Assembly: GCF_900102815.1 (NCBI RefSeq) | Contig: NZ_FNGF01000001.1 | Span: 641,443 to 705,442 of the forward strand | DNA from: Glycomyces sambucus | Lineage (GTDB): Bacteria > Actinomycetota > Actinomycetes > Mycobacteriales > Micromonosporaceae | Length of the DNA: 64,000 nt | Direction: 5' to 3' | Made by a program: the position numbers and the translations under genes | In this document: positions 14,762 to 23,048 of the stretch, piece after piece | Numbering within the stretch: the stretch's first letter is position 1 | How the letters are laid out: each line of letters starts with the position of its first letter | Notes under the pieces: model-generated | Told to the model about the DNA's origin: nothing | The model's database searches: none | What the model saw: only the letters and a program-made list of their open reading frames with translations

Positions 14762-15766
14762 ATGTCAATCGGCGCCCCCGACCCCAAGAGCTTCCAGGGC
14801 ATGATGGACGCGTTCGGCATGGTCTCCCCGATCGCCGCCGTCGAGATCGTCCTGCCCGCCTTCACCTTCGGGCCCTCGTGCACCCAGATCGCCCGGATCA
14901 TCTACATGAACCAGTGCAACCCCGGCCAGATCATGATGGTCGGCGCCTACTGGCTCCAGCTGGCCGAGAAGTACATCAAGGCCGGCCAGGGCCTCGACGA
15001 GGAGGTCGGCGCCATGGAGGCCGACACGTGGCAGGGCGACGACTGCGACGCGTTCCTCGACCAGTCCGGCAAGGTCACCGTGCAGCTGTTCACCATCGCG
15101 GCGTTCGCGCTGGAGGTGGGCCTGGCCCTGTTCACCATCGCGGCCCTCCTCGCGGTCATGGTCACCGCCTACGCGGCGCTCGCGACCGCGCTCATGGCCA
15201 TGGCCCTGGTCTACTGGCCGCTCCAGGCGTTCCCGCTCACCGCCGCGGCCGCCGTCGCGGTCCGCACCGCCGCGATGACCGTGGCGGCCACCGGGCTCGG
15301 GGTCCTCAAGGCCCTCGACGCGGCGCTGCTGGCGCTCGGGAACGGGCTCGCCGCGTTCATCGGCGGCGGCATGACCGCCTCGTGGGGCCTGCTCGCGAGC
15401 CAGGGCAACGTCGTCAACCCGCTCGACATGGTCGGGCCGACCGCGTTCAACATGGCCAACGGCCTCGCCCAGCTCGCGCTCCGCAACGCGGCCGCCCCCT
15501 CGGGCGGCCGGCACGTGGCGCCGGGCCTCAACCACCTGTTCGTGGGCGGCCAGGGCCTGTACAACGCCGGGCTGAACGCGAACGACATCGCGCAGGACGG
15601 CGCGCTCGACGGCAAGAACGACCCCCGCGGCACGTACGGCGTCGACCCCGGCAACCTCGACTTCATCCCCTATGTGGACACTCCCGAGGGCGCTGAGGAG
15701 CCCGCGGGCACCTGGGAGAAGCCGACGTGGGCCGACGACCCGGCGGCCGACTGGGCCGGGAAGTAG
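14762..15766 (+). CDS. WXG-type protein with membrane-embedded middle domain
   Basis: A 334-residue protein. Residues about 52-105 form an amphipathic helix pair with a Trp-Gln-Gly turn (TWQGDDCDAF, Trp90-Gly92), as in WXG100/LXG proteins. Residues about 108-205 are strongly hydrophobic (two to four helices), and a polar, Gly/Asp-rich C-terminal domain ends in WAGK. This resembles PPE-like or polymorphic-toxin-like cargo with a pore or membrane segment. No toxin motif is recognised. It is preceded by AAGGA and sits between the small EspC-like gene and a hypothetical membrane protein. Confidence 0.65.
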   Translation: MSIGAPDPKSFQGMMDAFGMVSPIAAVEIVLPAFTFGPSCTQIARIIYMNQCNPGQIMMVGAYWLQLAEKYIKAGQGLDEEVGAMEADTWQGDDCDAFLDQSGKVTVQLFTIAAFALEVGLALFTIAALLAVMVTAYAALATALMAMALVYWPLQAFPLTAAAAVAVRTAAMTVAATGLGVLKALDAALLALGNGLAAFIGGGMTASWGLLASQGNVVNPLDMVGPTAFNMANGLAQLALRNAAAPSGGRHVAPGLNHLFVGGQGLYNAGLNANDIAQDGALDGKNDPRGTYGVDPGNLDFIPYVDTPEGAEEPAGTWEKPTWADDPAADWAGK

Positions 15767-15776
15767 CCGTCCGGGG

Positions 15777-17015
15777 ATGAGCACCGACGACACCGCCGGC
15801 GTGGCACTGGGCCTGCTGGCCGTCGCGGTGCTCGCCTCCTGGCCGTTCCTGCCCGGACTGCGGCGCCTGCGCGCCTTCAAGGCGTTCCCGCCGTTCCGCG
15901 CCTGGGCCGCCCGGCCGCATCCCGATGCGGCCGCGGCGGTCCGGGCCGGCACCGGGCTGCGACCGTCTGCCGTGGACTCCTCGCTCGGCGCGGTCGTGGT
16001 CCGCACGGCCTGGCGCAACCAGGACCCGCGGGACGCGCAGCCGTCGCTGCGGGCCTCCCGGCCGCTGGTCCCGGTCGTCAGCGTCGACGGCGTCCCGGCC
16101 TCGTGGGGCTGGGGCGTCACCGAACTCGCGCTCGCGCCGGGCGAGTACCTGATCGCCGTCGCCGGCAGCCACTCGCGCTGCTACCGGGTGGTGGAGGTGC
16201 GCGCGGGCGAGCGGGTCGAACTCGACTACGCGAGCGTCATCGGCGACACCGCGCACCGGTACTCGCTGGCGGGCAACGACGTCCGCGACCTCACCTCGTT
16301 CACGGTGCGGCGCGGCGGCCCGAACCGGGCCGTCGTGTTCACCGCCGCGGGCCTCGTGCTCGCGGCGGCCCTCGCCGCGATCGCGTTCGCGGCCCCCGGC
16401 CTGCTCGCGTACGCGCCCGTGGTCGGCGCCGTCGCGGTCGGCCTCGGGATCGGGGTCGGCGTCGTCGTCGCCTCCCTCGCCAAGCAGGCCCGGCTGCGAC
16501 GGGTCGTGATGGCGCCGAACGCGATCGGCGACGCGCCCGTGGTCCTCGACGCCGACGAGCCCGCGCGGATGGCGCCCGCGCCCGGCTGGGCGGGACTCGG
16601 CCTGCACCTGCGGTTCGAGCTCGCGCACCACGCCCCCGAGGCGGTCGCGGCCCTCGCCGGGGGGAGGCCGGACCTGTGGCAGCGCTGGCGGACCGTGCGG
16701 ATCGGCGAACCGGAGGTCCCCGGGTGCCGCCCGTGGGTCCCCGCACCGGAGGTGCGCCTCGACGGGCGTCCCGTACGGGCCGGCTGGACCCGCTCGTGGC
16801 TGCGGGTCGCCCCCGGCGAGCACGAGCTCACGGTGCGCGTCCCGCTGCCGCGCAGCCAGATCGGACCGTCGACCGAAGTGGACGTGACCGAGCACCGGCT
16901 GCGCTTCCGGGCCGAGGCCGGGCAGACCGCCGAGGTGGCGCTGTGCGCCGACGTGGCGGCCGTACCCGCGCCCGCGGGCCCGCACCTCGCGTCGCTGCGG
17001 GTGCGCCTGCGCTGA
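15777..17015 (+). CDS. Membrane protein of unknown function with a duplicated module
   Basis: A 412-residue protein with one N-terminal helix (residues 8-27) and a helix pair near residues 180-235. Two similar segments flank the helix pair: VSVDGVPASWGWGVTELALAP (starting about residue 100), then GEY; and VRLDGRPVRAGWTRSWLRVAP, then GEH. Each predicts a small beta-sandwich that ends in a V-x-V strand. I recognise no named family. It begins 10 bp after the WXG-type gene and is likely in the same transcript, so a cell-surface or secretion-accessory role is suggested only by position. Confidence 0.65.
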   Translation: MSTDDTAGVALGLLAVAVLASWPFLPGLRRLRAFKAFPPFRAWAARPHPDAAAAVRAGTGLRPSAVDSSLGAVVVRTAWRNQDPRDAQPSLRASRPLVPVVSVDGVPASWGWGVTELALAPGEYLIAVAGSHSRCYRVVEVRAGERVELDYASVIGDTAHRYSLAGNDVRDLTSFTVRRGGPNRAVVFTAAGLVLAAALAAIAFAAPGLLAYAPVVGAVAVGLGIGVGVVVASLAKQARLRRVVMAPNAIGDAPVVLDADEPARMAPAPGWAGLGLHLRFELAHHAPEAVAALAGGRPDLWQRWRTVRIGEPEVPGCRPWVPAPEVRLDGRPVRAGWTRSWLRVAPGEHELTVRVPLPRSQIGPSTEVDVTEHRLRFRAEAGQTAEVALCADVAAVPAPAGPHLASLRVRLR

Positions 17016-17056
17016 CACCCCTACCGGGAGCCGGGGGCGCATTCGCACACGCGTGC

Positions 17057-17062
17057 TTTAAT
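17057..17062 (+). promoter_or_regulatory. -10 box for a leaderless transcript
   Basis: TTTAAT ends 6 nt before the GTG at 17069, placing transcription start on or next to the start codon. No ribosome site is present. Confidence 0.5.
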
Positions 17063-17068
17063 CCTTCG

Positions 17069-17584
17069 GTGCTAGGACAGAAACTCGGCGCCCTGATCGG
17101 CGCCATCGGCGGACTGGTCTTCATCCTCGTGAACGCCGGCGGACTGCCCGGGCCCCTGCCGCTGATCCTGCGGATCGCCGGGGTCGCCGCGTTCGCGTTC
17201 GTGCTCTGGGCCGTGTCGCGCCGTCCGGGCCCCGGCGGCGAGCCGCCGTCGCGCAAGGCCATGCGCACCTACTGGATCTGCGTCGCGGCCATGGTCGTCG
17301 CGATCCCGGTGGGCGCCGCGCTCATCAACAACGTGCTGGAGCGGCCGGAGCTGACGGTGTGCTGGGTCGTGCTCATCGTCGGCGCCCACTTCCTGCCGTT
17401 CGCCCGCGCGTTCGACGCGCCCGTGTTCACGCAGCTCGGCTGGGCCCTCATCGGACTGGCCGTGGTCGGCGGCGCCGTGACCCTCGCGACCTCCGGGGTC
17501 GCCGCGGCCGCGACGGCCGTGCTCGCCGGCGTGGTCCTGCTCCTGTTCTCCGCGTTCGGCGGCCGTCCGCGCGGGCGCGCCTGA
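17069..17584 (+). CDS. Five-helix membrane protein of unknown function
   Basis: A 171-residue integral membrane protein with about five helices (for example LGALIGAIGGLVFILVNAGG, ILRIAGVAAFAFVLWAV, AAMVVAIPVGAALINNVL, CWVVLIVGAHFLPFARAFD and a Gly/Ala-rich final pair). The segment VGAHFLPFARAF is a conserved-looking motif also known in uncharacterised actinobacterial membrane proteins. The GTG start is supported by a -10 box 6 nt upstream, so it has its own promoter. It is convergent with the ROK gene, with only 3 bp between stops. Confidence 0.75.
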   Translation: MLGQKLGALIGAIGGLVFILVNAGGLPGPLPLILRIAGVAAFAFVLWAVSRRPGPGGEPPSRKAMRTYWICVAAMVVAIPVGAALINNVLERPELTVCWVVLIVGAHFLPFARAFDAPVFTQLGWALIGLAVVGGAVTLATSGVAAAATAVLAGVVLLLFSAFGGRPRGRA

Positions 17585-17587
17585 GCC

Positions 17588-18793
17588 TTACAGGGCCGGG
17601 AGGACCCTGGTGGTCACCAGGCCCGCGTCCCGCATGAAGCGCTCCAGCGCGATCGCGGCGATGCCCTCCATGCCGGAGCTGTGCGAGGGCTCGATGACGA
17701 GCGACGCCGCGGCGTCGCCGGGGGCGTCGTCGCGGACGCGCCGCTCGGCGACCGGCAGCACGAGCGCGCCCAGTTCCGCTGCGGCCCAACCGGTGAGCGC
17801 GATGACCTCGGGGTTGACGATCGCGACGAGGTCGGCGAGCGCCGCCCCGAGGTAGTGCGCGGTCCGCTCGACCGCGGACGCCGCGGCCGGGTCGCCGGAC
17901 TCGGCCGCCGCGGCGAGCGCGGCGGCGAACCCGGGGAGCGGCACGTCGAGCAGCGGATGGCCGGGCGCGGTCTCGGCGAGGGTCCGCCGGATGCCCGGCA
18001 CCCCCACGTACGCCTCCGCGCAACCTCTACGCCCGCACTGGCATGCGCGCCCGTCGAAGACGAGCAGCGAGTGCCCCCACTCCCCCGCGGTGCCGGTGGC
18101 GCCGCGCACCACCGCGCCGTCCTGGACGATGCCCGCGCCGACGCCCTCCCCGAGGTTCGCGACGACGACGCTGGCGCAGCGGCGCCCGGCGCCGAGCCAC
18201 AGCTCCGCGGCGGCGATGGCCTTGAGCGGGTTGTCGACCACGACCGGCAGGCCGAGGCGGTCGCGCAGGCGGTCGAGGTGGAGCCAGATCGCGTCGGGCG
18301 CGAGCGCCGACTTCACGGGGCGCTGCATGCCGCCGGGGAGCAGGACCCCGACGCCGAGGACGTCCTCGTGCGAGGCCCCGGCTTCGGCGAGGGCGGTGTC
18401 GAGGGTGCGGGCGATCCGGTCGATGACGTCGTCGGCCGCTTCGACGGGTGCGGGCGCGGTGACGTGGACGTTGGCGAGGCGGCGCAGCGCGGCGTCGAAC
18501 ACGGTCGCCTGGAAGTGCCGGTCCTCGACGTAGACGCCGACGACGCGGCCGCGGTCGGGGTTGAGCCGCAGCCCGGTCGTGGGCCGGCCGACGGTGCCGC
18601 TGAGGAGCCCGGCCTCGGCCGCGACGCCGGACCCGAGGAGGTCGCCGACGACCGCGGAGACCGTGGCGGGGCTCAGGCCGGTGTCCTCGGCGAGGGCGGC
18701 CCGGGTCGACTCGCCGGCCGCGAGCAGCGCCCGGACGACGATGAGCCGCGAATCGCTGCGGATGTCGCGGGAAGTTCGCCGGGCGACGGCCAT
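17588..18793 (-). CDS. ROK-family transcriptional repressor
   Basis: A 401-residue NagC/XylR-type regulator. The N-terminal winged helix (ALAEDTGLSPATVSAVVGDLLGSG) is followed by a sugar kinase-like fold with VVVDNPLKAIAAAE, NLGEGVGAGIV, the EWGHS segment and the ROK zinc site CQCGRRGCAEAYVG (Cys-x-Cys, Cys and downstream Glu). Such proteins repress sugar-uptake or catabolic genes until a sugar binds. ATG at 18793 has GGAG 5 nt upstream; a TTG at 18817 is a weaker alternative. No sugar operon is adjacent. The perfect inverted repeat at 18805-18825 suggests autorepression. Confidence 0.9.
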   Translation of the reverse strand: MAVARRTSRDIRSDSRLIVVRALLAAGESTRAALAEDTGLSPATVSAVVGDLLGSGVAAEAGLLSGTVGRPTTGLRLNPDRGRVVGVYVEDRHFQATVFDAALRRLANVHVTAPAPVEAADDVIDRIARTLDTALAEAGASHEDVLGVGVLLPGGMQRPVKSALAPDAIWLHLDRLRDRLGLPVVVDNPLKAIAAAELWLGAGRRCASVVVANLGEGVGAGIVQDGAVVRGATGTAGEWGHSLLVFDGRACQCGRRGCAEAYVGVPGIRRTLAETAPGHPLLDVPLPGFAAALAAAAESGDPAAASAVERTAHYLGAALADLVAIVNPEVIALTGWAAAELGALVLPVAERRVRDDAPGDAAASLVIEPSHSSGMEGIAAIALERFMRDAGLVTTRVLPAL

Positions 18794-18804
18794 GGGCGCT
18801 CCAG

Positions 18805-18825
18805 ATTCCTCGGTCAACGAGGAAT
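18805..18825. promoter_or_regulatory. Perfect inverted repeat, probable ROK autoregulatory operator
   Basis: ATTCCTCG (18805-18812) and CGAGGAAT (18818-18825) are perfect 8-bp arms with a 5-bp spacer, 12 bp upstream of the ROK start codon. A minus-strand -10-like TACCAT lies next to the outer arm. The same motif should occur at the regulated sugar operon. Confidence 0.65.
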
Positions 18826-19017
18826 GGTAGCGCGGGACGGGCGCCCCCGCCGCGACCGCGAGGAGGGCCCGGTCACGCTCCGGAGCCGGCCGGCATCGCC
18901 GTTCCGTCCCCCGCAGGGCGACCCCGTCCGGGCTACACCGCTTGCGGGCGTTTCGCGCGCACCCGGTATGAATAAGGGAACGGACGGCCCGTCAGGTGGG
19001 GGGAAGCGAGCAGCGCT

Positions 19018-19389
19018 ATGCACGGCATCGGTGACTTCCGGGAGCTCTTCGGCGACGAGCGCTACCGCACCCCGGTCCGGCCCACGTACGCCGCGCCCAG
19101 GCGCGTCCGCGAGGACGCCGGGACCGAGGGCCGCCGCGGCGACCCGGAGGTCGTGGCGCGGCGGATCGCCGCCGCGGCCGCGGCGGTGTGGAACCACGAC
19201 GGCGTGCGGCTCGGCGGCGCCGACCACGCGCACCCCGTCGACCGGTCCTGGGCCATGGAGGCCACCGGCCCCGTGGTCGCCGACCTCCTCGCGGTGCTCG
19301 CACGGCACGGGTGCGACGTGGACGACGAGCAGGTCCAGGACGCCGCGGGCGCCTTCGCCATCCTCGCGGCGCGCAACCCCGCCGACTGA
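19018..19389 (+). CDS. Hypothetical acidic soluble protein
   Basis: A 123-residue protein with no signal peptide or membrane helix. The N-terminal half is Arg-rich and low-complexity; the C-terminal half is helical and includes DPEVVARRIAAAAAAVWNHD and ADLLAVLARHGCDVDDEQVQ. I recognise no family. The ATG follows a purine-rich GGTGGGGGGAAG stretch. It is convergent with the thioesterase gene, and the palindrome ACTGACTCAGT holds both stop codons, one on each strand. Confidence 0.55.
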   Translation: MHGIGDFRELFGDERYRTPVRPTYAAPRRVREDAGTEGRRGDPEVVARRIAAAAAAVWNHDGVRLGGADHAHPVDRSWAMEATGPVVADLLAVLARHGCDVDDEQVQDAAGAFAILAARNPAD

Positions 19390-19390
19390 C

Positions 19391-19756
19391 TCAGTCCGCT
19401 TGCGGCGCTCGGGGTTCGAGCGGTTCGGCCGCGACCATGTGGAACCGGCCGCGCACCGCCTCGCGGCGGTCCCCGGTCGCCAGCGTCTCGGCGACCACCA
19501 CGACCTCCACGGTCATCGAGCGGCGCCCGCGCCGCTCCACCACCGCGGTGGCCTCAATGAGGTCCCCGGCCCGGATCGGCTGCGCGAACACGATGTCGTC
19601 GGCCCCGGCGCACACCACGTCGGCGCGGGCCTCCCGGCTCGCGGCCACGAACGCGGCCCGGTCCATCAGCGCCATCGCGGCCCCGCCGAACAGGGTCCCG
19701 CGGTGGTTCAACTGCTCGGGGAACACGACGTCGGCGATCGTCGGGCCTGCGCTCAT
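19391..19756 (-). CDS. Acyl-CoA thioesterase, hotdog fold (YciA/BFIT type)
   Basis: A 121-residue single hotdog domain. The start VVFPEQLNHRGTLFGGAAM-ALMD carries the family's N-terminal helix with the catalytic Asp-containing segment, and the DIVFAQPIRAGDLIEATAVV strand pair is typical. It hydrolyses acyl-CoA thioesters, probably as a small oligomer in the cytoplasm. GAGGGAGT precedes the ATG at 19756 and CATACT at 19786-19781 may be its -10 box. Chain-length preference cannot be read from the sequence. Confidence 0.88.
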   Translation of the reverse strand: MSAGPTIADVVFPEQLNHRGTLFGGAAMALMDRAAFVAASREARADVVCAGADDIVFAQPIRAGDLIEATAVVERRGRRSMTVEVVVVAETLATGDRREAVRGRFHMVAAEPLEPRAPQAD

Positions 19757-19863
19757 CCGGACTCCCTCACTCGGCCCCCAGTATGTGCGGCCCCGCGGCG
19801 GACCGGAAGCGCTGCGATTGTGGTTTCTTGTGGAATCTTTCGGGCCCGGTTGCGAACCTTGTG

Positions 19864-20709
19864 TCAGCCCCCGAGGCGCGCCAGCGCGGCCTCCCCGGCC
19901 GGGCGCCACGTCGGCTTGCCCCAGTGCTCCCCCTCGTCCCCGGCGACGCCGATCGCGCGCAGCCCGAGGGCGCGGCGCAGGGCCCAGCCGCGGGCGCGCC
20001 GGACGGTCGCCTCGTCGGCCGCGTAGTGCGCGAAGAGGGCGTCGGGATCGGGCAGGAGGAGCCAGGCCGCGGCGAGGTCGGTGGCCGGGTCGCCCGCGGC
20101 GAGGTCCCCGAAGTCGACCACTCCGGTGAGCGCGCCGCCGGTGGTGAGGACGTTCGCGGGGTGGAGGTCGCCGTGGAGCCACAGGGCCGGGCCGTCCCAT
20201 TCGGGGGCGGCCAGCGCGTCGTCCCAGACCTCCCGCAGGGGCCCGTCGAGGCCCGCGAAGTCGTCGGCGAAGGTGCGGAGCGGGACGCCGCGGTCGGGGT
20301 TGCGCGGCGCGTCGGCGGGCGCGGGCACATGGAGCGCGGTGAGGAACGACGCGAGCGCTTCAGCAGACGCGGGCGCCTCGACCGGCGCGAGGTCGGCCGG
20401 GGTCCCGGGGACCCAGGTGGTGACGAGCCACGGCTCGGGGAACCGCGCGGTGGGGGCGCCGCGGCGGACCGGGACGGGGACCGGCAGCGGCAGGGCCGCG
20501 GCGAGGCCGGGGAGCCAGCGGTGCTCCTGTTCGAGCAGGAGCGGGGCGCGCTCGGTGCGCGGCAGGCGCAGCGCCAGGCCGTCGCCGAGGCGCCACATGC
20601 GGTTGTCCCAGCCGCCGTCGACGGGCCGCAGCTCCAGGTCCGCGAGGTCGGGGTGCTGGTCCTCCAGGAGCGAGCGCACGAGCGCCTCGTCGATCGTCAA
20701 GTCGTCCAA
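19864..20709 (-). CDS. Aminoglycoside phosphotransferase-family kinase
   Basis: A 281-residue APH-fold kinase with intact key motifs: catalytic loop LWLHGDLHPANVL and metal-binding VVDFGDLAAGDPATDLA. The N-lobe has GGWDNRMWRLGDGLALRLPR, with the nucleotide-binding arginine-rich strand. Actinomycetes carry many such genes; some confer aminoglycoside or macrolide resistance, most act on unknown small molecules. There is no ATG; the TTG at 20709 is preceded by GAAGGA at about 6-nt distance and starts the conserved region. Divergent from the glutathionyl-hydroquinone-reductase homologue across a symmetrical promoter. Confidence 0.87.
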   Translation of the reverse strand: MDDLTIDEALVRSLLEDQHPDLADLELRPVDGGWDNRMWRLGDGLALRLPRTERAPLLLEQEHRWLPGLAAALPLPVPVPVRRGAPTARFPEPWLVTTWVPGTPADLAPVEAPASAEALASFLTALHVPAPADAPRNPDRGVPLRTFADDFAGLDGPLREVWDDALAAPEWDGPALWLHGDLHPANVLTTGGALTGVVDFGDLAAGDPATDLAAAWLLLPDPDALFAHYAADEATVRRARGWALRRALGLRAIGVAGDEGEHWGKPTWRPAGEAALARLGG

Positions 20710-20750
20710 TGGGAGTCCTTCCGCGGTGCGGCGCTTCCGATGCCGTGCCG

Positions 20751-20768
20751 AGCCTACTTGCGTAGGCT
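20751..20768. promoter_or_regulatory. Symmetrical element giving a -10 box on each strand
   Basis: AGCCTAC (20751-20757) and GTAGGCT (20762-20768) form a perfect inverted repeat with a TTGC centre. Each arm reads TAGGCT in its outward direction. On the plus strand it ends 7 nt before the ATG at 20776 (leaderless). On the minus strand it lies about 40 nt before the TTG at 20709. It could be a bidirectional promoter, an operator, or both. Confidence 0.6.
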
Positions 20769-20775
20769 GGGGCGC

Positions 20776-21918
20776 ATGGGTGAGCACAGCGAGCCGTCGC
20801 GGACGGCGGGGACCGAGCATTCGACCGCGGGGGCCTATGTCACGGGCGGCGAGTTCACGCGGGACACGAACTACATCGAGGACCGGATCGTGGCCGACCC
20901 GGCCGCGGTGCAGGCGGCGCGGCCCGAGGCCGCGTCCGCGATCGGGGACCCGCGGATCGCGGGGCTGACGGAGGGCGCGCTGGCGTGGCCGGTGGAGCCG
21001 GGCCGGTACCGGCTGGTGGCGGCGCGGGCGTGCCCGTGGGCGCACCGGTCGATCATCGTGCGCCGGCTCCTGGGCCTGGAGGACGCGATCTCGCTGGCGA
21101 CGCCGGGCCCGGTGCACGACGTGCGGTCGTGGACGTTCGACCTCGGCCCGGACGGGCGCGACCCGGTGCTCGGCACCGAGCGGCTCCAGGAGCACTACTT
21201 CAAGCGCTTCCCCGAGTACCCGCGCGGGATCACCGTGCCCGCGATCGTGGACGTCCCCTCGGGGCAGGTCGTCACCAACAACTACCCGCAGATCACGTTC
21301 GACCTCTCGACCCAGTGGCGGCCGTACCACCGCGAGGGCGCCCCGGACCTGGTGCCGGACGCGCTCGTGGAGGACATGCTGCCGGTGGTCAAGAAGATCT
21401 TCACCGAGGTGAACAACGGCGTCTACCGGGCGGGGTTCGCGGGTTCGCAGCGGGCCTACGAGCGCGCGTACGACCGGCTGTTCGAGGCCCTGGACTGGCT
21501 GGAGGAGCGGCTGTCGACCAGCCGGTACCTCATGGGCCCGCACCTGACCGAGGCCGACGTGCGGCTGTTCACCACGCTCGTGCGCTTCGACCCGGTCTAC
21601 CACGGCCATTTCAAGTGCAACCGCAGCAAGCTCACCGAGCTGCCGCACCTGTGGGGCTACGCGCGGGACCTGTTCCAGACGCCCGGGTTCGGCGACACGG
21701 TCGACTTCGACCAGATCAAGCGGCACTACTACGTCGTCCACGAGGACATCAACCCGACGCAGGTGGTCCCGGCCGGGCCCGACCTCGCGAACTGGCTCAC
21801 CGAGCACGGCCGCGAGGCCCTGGGCGGCTCGCCGTTCGGCGACGGCACCGCGCCGGGCCCCGTGGCGGCCGAGGAGCGGCCGCCCGGGGCGAACCCGCTC
21901 TACAGCGACGAGAGGTAG
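20776..21918 (+). CDS. Glutathionyl-hydroquinone reductase homologue (YqjG/Ecm4 family)
   Basis: A 380-residue Xi-class glutathione-transferase-like enzyme. The catalytic cysteine sits in ACPWAHR (Cys86), followed by the all-helical C-terminal domain with ALDWLEERLSTSRYLMGP and the family-specific VYHGHFKCN. Xi-class enzymes reduce glutathionyl-hydroquinones; an actinomycete that makes mycothiol instead would use that thiol or another, which is inference. A TAGGCT box 7 nt before the ATG implies a leaderless mRNA. Its 3' end overlaps the convergent hydrolase gene by 19 bp. Confidence 0.92.
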   Translation: MGEHSEPSRTAGTEHSTAGAYVTGGEFTRDTNYIEDRIVADPAAVQAARPEAASAIGDPRIAGLTEGALAWPVEPGRYRLVAARACPWAHRSIIVRRLLGLEDAISLATPGPVHDVRSWTFDLGPDGRDPVLGTERLQEHYFKRFPEYPRGITVPAIVDVPSGQVVTNNYPQITFDLSTQWRPYHREGAPDLVPDALVEDMLPVVKKIFTEVNNGVYRAGFAGSQRAYERAYDRLFEALDWLEERLSTSRYLMGPHLTEADVRLFTTLVRFDPVYHGHFKCNRSKLTELPHLWGYARDLFQTPGFGDTVDFDQIKRHYYVVHEDINPTQVVPAGPDLANWLTEHGREALGGSPFGDGTAPGPVAAEERPPGANPLYSDER

Positions 21919-23048
21919 GACCCGAGTCCGGCCGCGTACGCCTCCGGGTCCTCGTTCCAGGTCGCGGTGTGGCCGGACGCGGACTCCACGAGGGTCGCGC
22001 GGTCGCCGAGGAGCCCGGCGAAGTCGAGCGTGGCACGGTGGTCCACGGTCTCGTCGGCGGTGTCGACGAACAGGAGGACCGGCATCGCGAACTCGTCGGC
22101 GAAGTTGCGCTGGTCGAGGTCGTGCAGGCTGATGTCGGCGCGCGGCTCCACGATGCGCTTGGCGGCCCAGGTGATCGGGGCGATGACGTTCCGGTTGTCG
22201 GCCTGGAGGTCGAGCGTGGAGTCCCAGTCGAGGCACGGGGAGTCGAAGACGATCCCGCGGATGACGGACGGGTCCTCGATCTTGCGCGCGGCCGTCGCCA
22301 CGGTGGAGCCGCCCATGGAGATGCCGTGGAGGATCACGTCGCTCGCGCCGTTGGCGAGCGCGTAGTCGACCGCGTCGAGGACGTCGTCGGCCTCGTACTC
22401 GCCGAGGCTCATGAGGCCGTTCTCGGCGGCGGGGGCGCCCTCGTCGTTGCGGTAGGTCACGGCCAGCACCGGGTAGCCGAGCGCGTGGTAGACCTCGGCG
22501 GAGCGCAGGGTCTCCTCGCGGGAGGCGTTGCGGCCGTGGACGCCGATGACCCAGGTGGTGCCGTCGGCGGGGATGAGCCACGCGGGGGCGTCGCCGAGGT
22601 CGGTCTCGATCTCCACGTCCTCGAAGTCGAGGCCGAGGGCGGTCGTCGGGTCGCCGCGGTAGGCGTAGGTGTCGATGCGGACGGCCTCGCCCTCGGTGAG
22701 GTCGCCGGAGATGACCCGGTCCACGGTGCGCGTCACCGAGTCCTCGTCCTCGTCGACGACGTCGCCGATGAGGGCCTGCCCGTCCTCCCAGGCGAGGCCC
22801 CAGGTGCCGGGCTTCTCGGTCTCCTCGTCGCGCGGGAGCGTCACCGTCCCGTCGGCGGCGGCCTCGACCGCGAACGGGTACTCCGGGGCCGAGTGGTCGG
22901 GCTTGAGCAGCTCGTTGGAGAAGTACCAGCCCGCGCCGGCGAGCCCGGCGAGGGCGAGCACCACGACGATGCTCAGGGCGACGATCGCGCCCTTGAGCCA
23001 CTTGCGGCGCTTGCGGACGGGAGCTTCGGATGCGGCGGTGGCGGTCAC
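21900..23048 (-). CDS. Membrane-anchored alpha/beta hydrolase
   Basis: A 382-residue protein with one N-terminal membrane anchor (residues about 20-42: IVALSIVVVLALAGLAGAGW) after an Arg/Lys-rich cytoplasmic start, so the hydrolase domain is extracytoplasmic. The oxyanion region is VIGVHGRNASREE, the nucleophile elbow LHGISMGGSTV (Ser in GISMGG), the acid residue near LLFVDTADETV and the histidine in SASGHTATW. The substrate is unknown; the family is alpha/beta hydrolase (YfhR/BEM46-like). The GTG start overlaps the upstream LtrA stop by 4 bp, so the two genes are co-transcribed. Confidence 0.88.
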   Translation of the reverse strand: MTATAASEAPVRKRRKWLKGAIVALSIVVVLALAGLAGAGWYFSNELLKPDHSAPEYPFAVEAAADGTVTLPRDEETEKPGTWGLAWEDGQALIGDVVDEDEDSVTRTVDRVISGDLTEGEAVRIDTYAYRGDPTTALGLDFEDVEIETDLGDAPAWLIPADGTTWVIGVHGRNASREETLRSAEVYHALGYPVLAVTYRNDEGAPAAENGLMSLGEYEADDVLDAVDYALANGASDVILHGISMGGSTVATAARKIEDPSVIRGIVFDSPCLDWDSTLDLQADNRNVIAPITWAAKRIVEPRADISLHDLDQRNFADEFAMPVLLFVDTADETVDHRATLDFAGLLGDRATLVESASGHTATWNEDPEAYAAGLGSYLSSL

